A DNA stretch of 64,000 nucleotides from Stenopsyche tienmushanensis (Eukaryota > Arthropoda > Insecta > Trichoptera > Stenopsychidae), in assembly GCA_008973525.1 (NCBI GenBank), contig WACJ01000109.1, forward strand, positions 964,822 through 1,028,821. The letters are read 5' to 3'. Both the position numbers and the translations under genes were made by a program. Shown here piece by piece: positions 61,105 to 64,000 of this stretch. Under the pieces are notes generated by a model. It did no database searches and was not told the DNA's origin. It worked only from the letters and a program-made list of their open reading frames with translations. Position 1 is the first letter of the stretch, and each line of letters opens with the position of its first letter.

Positions 61105-61516
61105 CATATGTCCAATCGGTCCGCTTTTCGGACCGCTGACATGACGAATGAGCGCATCGCGATCGGACGCCACATCTGAACATGTATTTAGACTTATTCC
61201 GAACTCGCATTACAAAACAAATTTGTCCGAAGAAGACTGATCGGGTGGGTTATTTCAATTTTACAATCGGTCGAAAATATTACTGTTTTCATTTTATTGC
61301 GTGCTGGGTCGGCCCAATATTTAAACAATAACGACGAAAAGAGGTATTATAATACTTAGTTTATATTATAAAAACAGACAGAGTCAATCAGTGTTGATTC
61401 ATGTAAAATAAAATGATCGAGTAAAATTAAAAACATGTGCATTCTGCATTTTGCGCCCCAAGCCTAATTGCGCCCGTGGCGGGCGCCTACTTTGCCACGT
61501 CTTTGTTAAGGCCCTG
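61105..61516 (+). mobile_element. tail half of the composite element, 5'-truncated
   Basis: From TGTCCAATCGGTCCGCTTTT to the end GTTAAGGCCCTG this parallels 55475-55896 and the inverse of 47924-48310. It shows that the tail exists without the mariner part. In all three copies one frame ends with an [16 protein letters not shown] peptide followed by a stop, suggesting an old coding C-terminus of unknown identity. Confidence 0.65.
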
Positions 61517-62639
61517 ATCATTGTTTTGCTCTTGATACCCAACGATCGCAATGCATACAATCTCCATACAAAGCAGAGATCAGTGCATGGACCAAATATA
61601 AGCATAAGTTTCAAACTCTAATCTAACCGCACTCTAACGGATTCTACAGACTCCCTGACCAACTTATAAACGACGGAATATTTTGATCAAGGCAATAAGT
61701 TTCTATAGCCACCTTTGAGCGCAATAAAGCATTAAATCTGGTGATGAGCGTGTTACACACAAACAAGTTTGCCTTTCAAAACTTTTTTAAAAAAATATAT
61801 TCATACACACATTGGCTTTCTCATGTTCACTTACTGTTCCATATTATAGATAGGCTAAATCTGAATAATCTTCATGATCGTCTATATTAAGCCCAACATT
61901 TTTTTTATTTTTTGAGCGCTCCCACGGAAACATTTACGACAAAAGTTGCAAATAGCATTGAATAGCATATTATCATATTAAAGAAATAAGGGGCGATTAA
62001 AAAAAAAGTATTTGCCCAATAAAATTACCAATTTCTACATTATTTTACGATTGATGTCTGCCTTAGATTCTTAAGTATCAATCGTATATGCAACAATGGA
62101 AAATTAATCTTATCGATATAAATACTGAGAAATATTGAGGAAATACAACTATGCCATAAAGAAGCCTAATCGTAATTGACATTGATATTGAAGTATTCAA
62201 TGGTGTTGTTCTATTTTTTAATGGCTTTAGGAAGAGCCAAATTTGCCAAAACGCATCATGCTTCTATTTCAAAAGATTCGGTAAGGAAGTCATAGCAAAT
62301 AAAATATTTTATTGCAAGAAGTATCTATTGATAAATTCTCACACTAATCAATTAATCGATTAGATGAACCTTCTTTGTGTAACAAAATCAGATGATAAGA
62401 TCACGCGTTTTAATATCAGGGCATATTTTATCTCTCGCATAATCCATATATTTGCAAATTTACATCTTCGTACATTTTAAGAAAATAAGATAAGATATAA
62501 AAGTTCAGAAGAGTGTTACATAATTCAATCGCTAACTGATGAAATGATTATTAAACTATAAGGCATATATTAAGGCAATAAAAATAAGGCATATATCACT
62601 CATAATATAATAACTAGACCAGTGTACAACATTACGGAT
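61517..62639. other. gene-free stretch
   Basis: AT-rich sequence with no recognisable gene or repeat end. Confidence 0.4.
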
Positions 62640-63015
62640 ATATTTGATGAATTATTTGATTGAACAAAATATTCAACGCGTTACGCCTCGGGAGATTCCG
62701 GAGGAAGATTTTGCTAAAGATTTTCAGTTCTCTCCGAAACAAGACCTCAGACTTCGAAGCCATGAGATCCAATCGAGAGGTCATGGACATGTACGGCGAA
62801 GCGCCAATTACCGGCATCGTCCGCACCCGCCGTCTGTGTTGGGCAGGTCATATAGCGCGGATGCCGATTGACAAAATTTCTCGTAGCATATTAGATTTGG
62901 AACCGAGTGACAATAGATCCGTCAGAACACCGTATAGACTGGGATAGACTGGAAGACATAGACACCACACGTCTGAACCTGGGCAATTTGAGGGAGGAGG
63001 CTCAAGACAGGCTAA
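62640..63015 (+). pseudogene. LINE (non-LTR retrotransposon) reverse-transcriptase C-terminal fragment
   Basis: The plus strand encodes SNREVMDMYGEAPITGIVRT followed by RRLCWAGHIARMP, then after a frame slip DRLEDIDTTRLNLGNLREEA and QDRLSEPLI. The order fits the region after the fingers/thumb of insect LINE ORF2 proteins, where I(R/V)-RL-W-GH--RM is followed by W-D-V--D----NW---A-DR--W. Only this end is present, as usual for a dead 5'-truncated copy, and the slip near 62945 breaks it. Confidence 0.75.
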
Positions 63016-63080
63016 GTGAGCCACTTATATATATATATTTTAAAGATTCCACAACTGGTGCGTCTTCACCTATATTATTA

Positions 63081-63605
63081 AAGCAGACCCGCGGTAATCC
63101 GGCCCCGGTCTAATCCCGCACTCCTGTAATCCGACATATGCAGTAAAGCTTCGTCGATGTAAAAAATACAAAAGTGTAATTCTGGGCCGCCTAAATCATA
63201 ATAAATCTTTGTATAAGATAGCAAATGAGTATGACGCAGGACGATCTATAATTTATGACACAAAAAAGATTATGGACCAGGCAAGAGGCAAACATTTAAG
63301 AAAGCTAAACATCCAGACGGGGAGGAAGCTTTATATATATGGTTTATCGTCGTGGAATACGTTTGATGACGGTTACATGTTTTTATTTTTTAAAACTGCT
63401 ATGACCATTGTGTTTATGACTTTAATTCTTTAATATAAAACCTTGTATTGTCTATGTATTATTTTCATATTGTTTCGGATTACAAGTACTCCTTTCCAAA
63501 AAGTTCCGGACTACAAGGGTTCGGAGGCAGTACTCTATAGTCCGACATATTCGACAATCCAACACTATCTTGTAAAACTTTGGTCGGATTATCGCGGGTC
63601 TACTG
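63081..63605 (+). mobile_element. pogo/Tigger-like element, internally deleted
   Basis: The left end AAGCAGACCCGCGGTAATCC and right end GGATTATCGCGGGTCTACTG are inverted relatives of the CAGTAGACCC termini of pogo/Tigger elements, flanked by TA (63079-63080 and 63606-63607). Inside, a plus-strand frame from about 63170 encodes KSLYKIANEYDAGRSIIYDT-KKIM, the CENP-B/pogo N-terminal helix-turn-helix pattern (IA-EYGVG-STIYDIKK). The DDE catalytic part is gone. Confidence 0.75.
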
Positions 63606-63607
63606 TA

Positions 63608-64000
63608 TTTACATTAATTTAAGAAAATGGGAAATCACCAAGAAAGGTTAATATCCGCGTTTAATTTTATAAAAATAGTTTTATCTTCCGTCGCTAATTA
63701 TTGATTTTTGGTCGTTAAATCGGGTCAATTTTAACGCTGTTCGGGTTTTGCACTCGCCGGGGTTGCCCGTAAGCGATGGGGGTAAATCCTGCGGGTTGCA
63801 GGACAAACGCACTGTCTATTCTCTCCAGGGAGCCTTGCGGATTGATCTTGTTTAATTGTTGGCCTACAAACTTCATCATGTTTTAATTTCGAGTATATTT
63901 CGCATTGAATCTGAAAGCTTCTGCCCCATGATCATCGCTGTATCATCATGGTAAATAAATTTGAGTATTAAAAGTTCCTCCTTTTTGATCTGGTGGCGGC
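63608..64000. other. gene-free end of window
   Basis: No gene is seen. A GC-richer stretch at about 63735-63860 (GGGTTGCCCGTAAGCGATGG and onward) is not recognisable. Confidence 0.35.

Noticed and set aside
1..64000. CRISPR arrays, operons, riboswitches or other prokaryotic features
   Set aside because: The window is eukaryotic: spliced genes, poly(A) signals and animal transposons; no regularly spaced direct repeats of CRISPR type were seen.

Overview
This window is AT-rich nuclear DNA from an arthropod, most likely an insect. The evidence is a multi-exon membrane adenylyl cyclase with animal-type GT-AG introns, two plexin/semaphorin-receptor-like genes, and a dense load of insect-type DNA transposons (mariner, pogo, and elements with piggyBac-, hAT- and PIF/Harbinger-like ends). 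I cannot name the species.

Layout. 1-11 kb holds no gene I can support, only repeats, including a fold-back element at about 8.78-9.19 kb and a TTAA-flanked MITE at 9.27 kb. 11.19-19.53 kb holds two minus-strand plexin-derived genes, each one uninterrupted open frame. One is a 515-residue protein with a Sema domain only. The other is a 1277-residue protein with a complete plexin ectodomain and membrane helix but almost no cytoplasmic tail. 19.5-43.3 kb is gene-poor and consists of MITEs and transposon remnants. 43.6-51.1 kb (minus strand) holds an adenylyl cyclase that I assembled from 18 coding exons; all exon phases fit and give a 1151-residue protein. A possible extra 5' exon with a TATA box lies at 53.98-54.25 kb. 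54.4-64 kb is again repeat-rich: a TTAA MITE, a composite hAT-ended/mariner element, a decayed mariner, a LINE fragment and a pogo-like element.

How it works together. The two plexin-like genes look like tandem paralogues that keep ligand binding but lack the RasGAP signalling region, so decoy or non-cell-autonomous semaphorin binding is the simplest hypothesis. The cyclase keeps every catalytic residue I could check, and it has a tryptophan where mammalian isoforms have the forskolin-contact serine. I see no evidence linking it functionally to the plexin pair. Transposons shape the cyclase locus: a 1.13 kb composite element sits in one intron, and a 190 bp MITE just downstream contains the nearest poly(A) signal.
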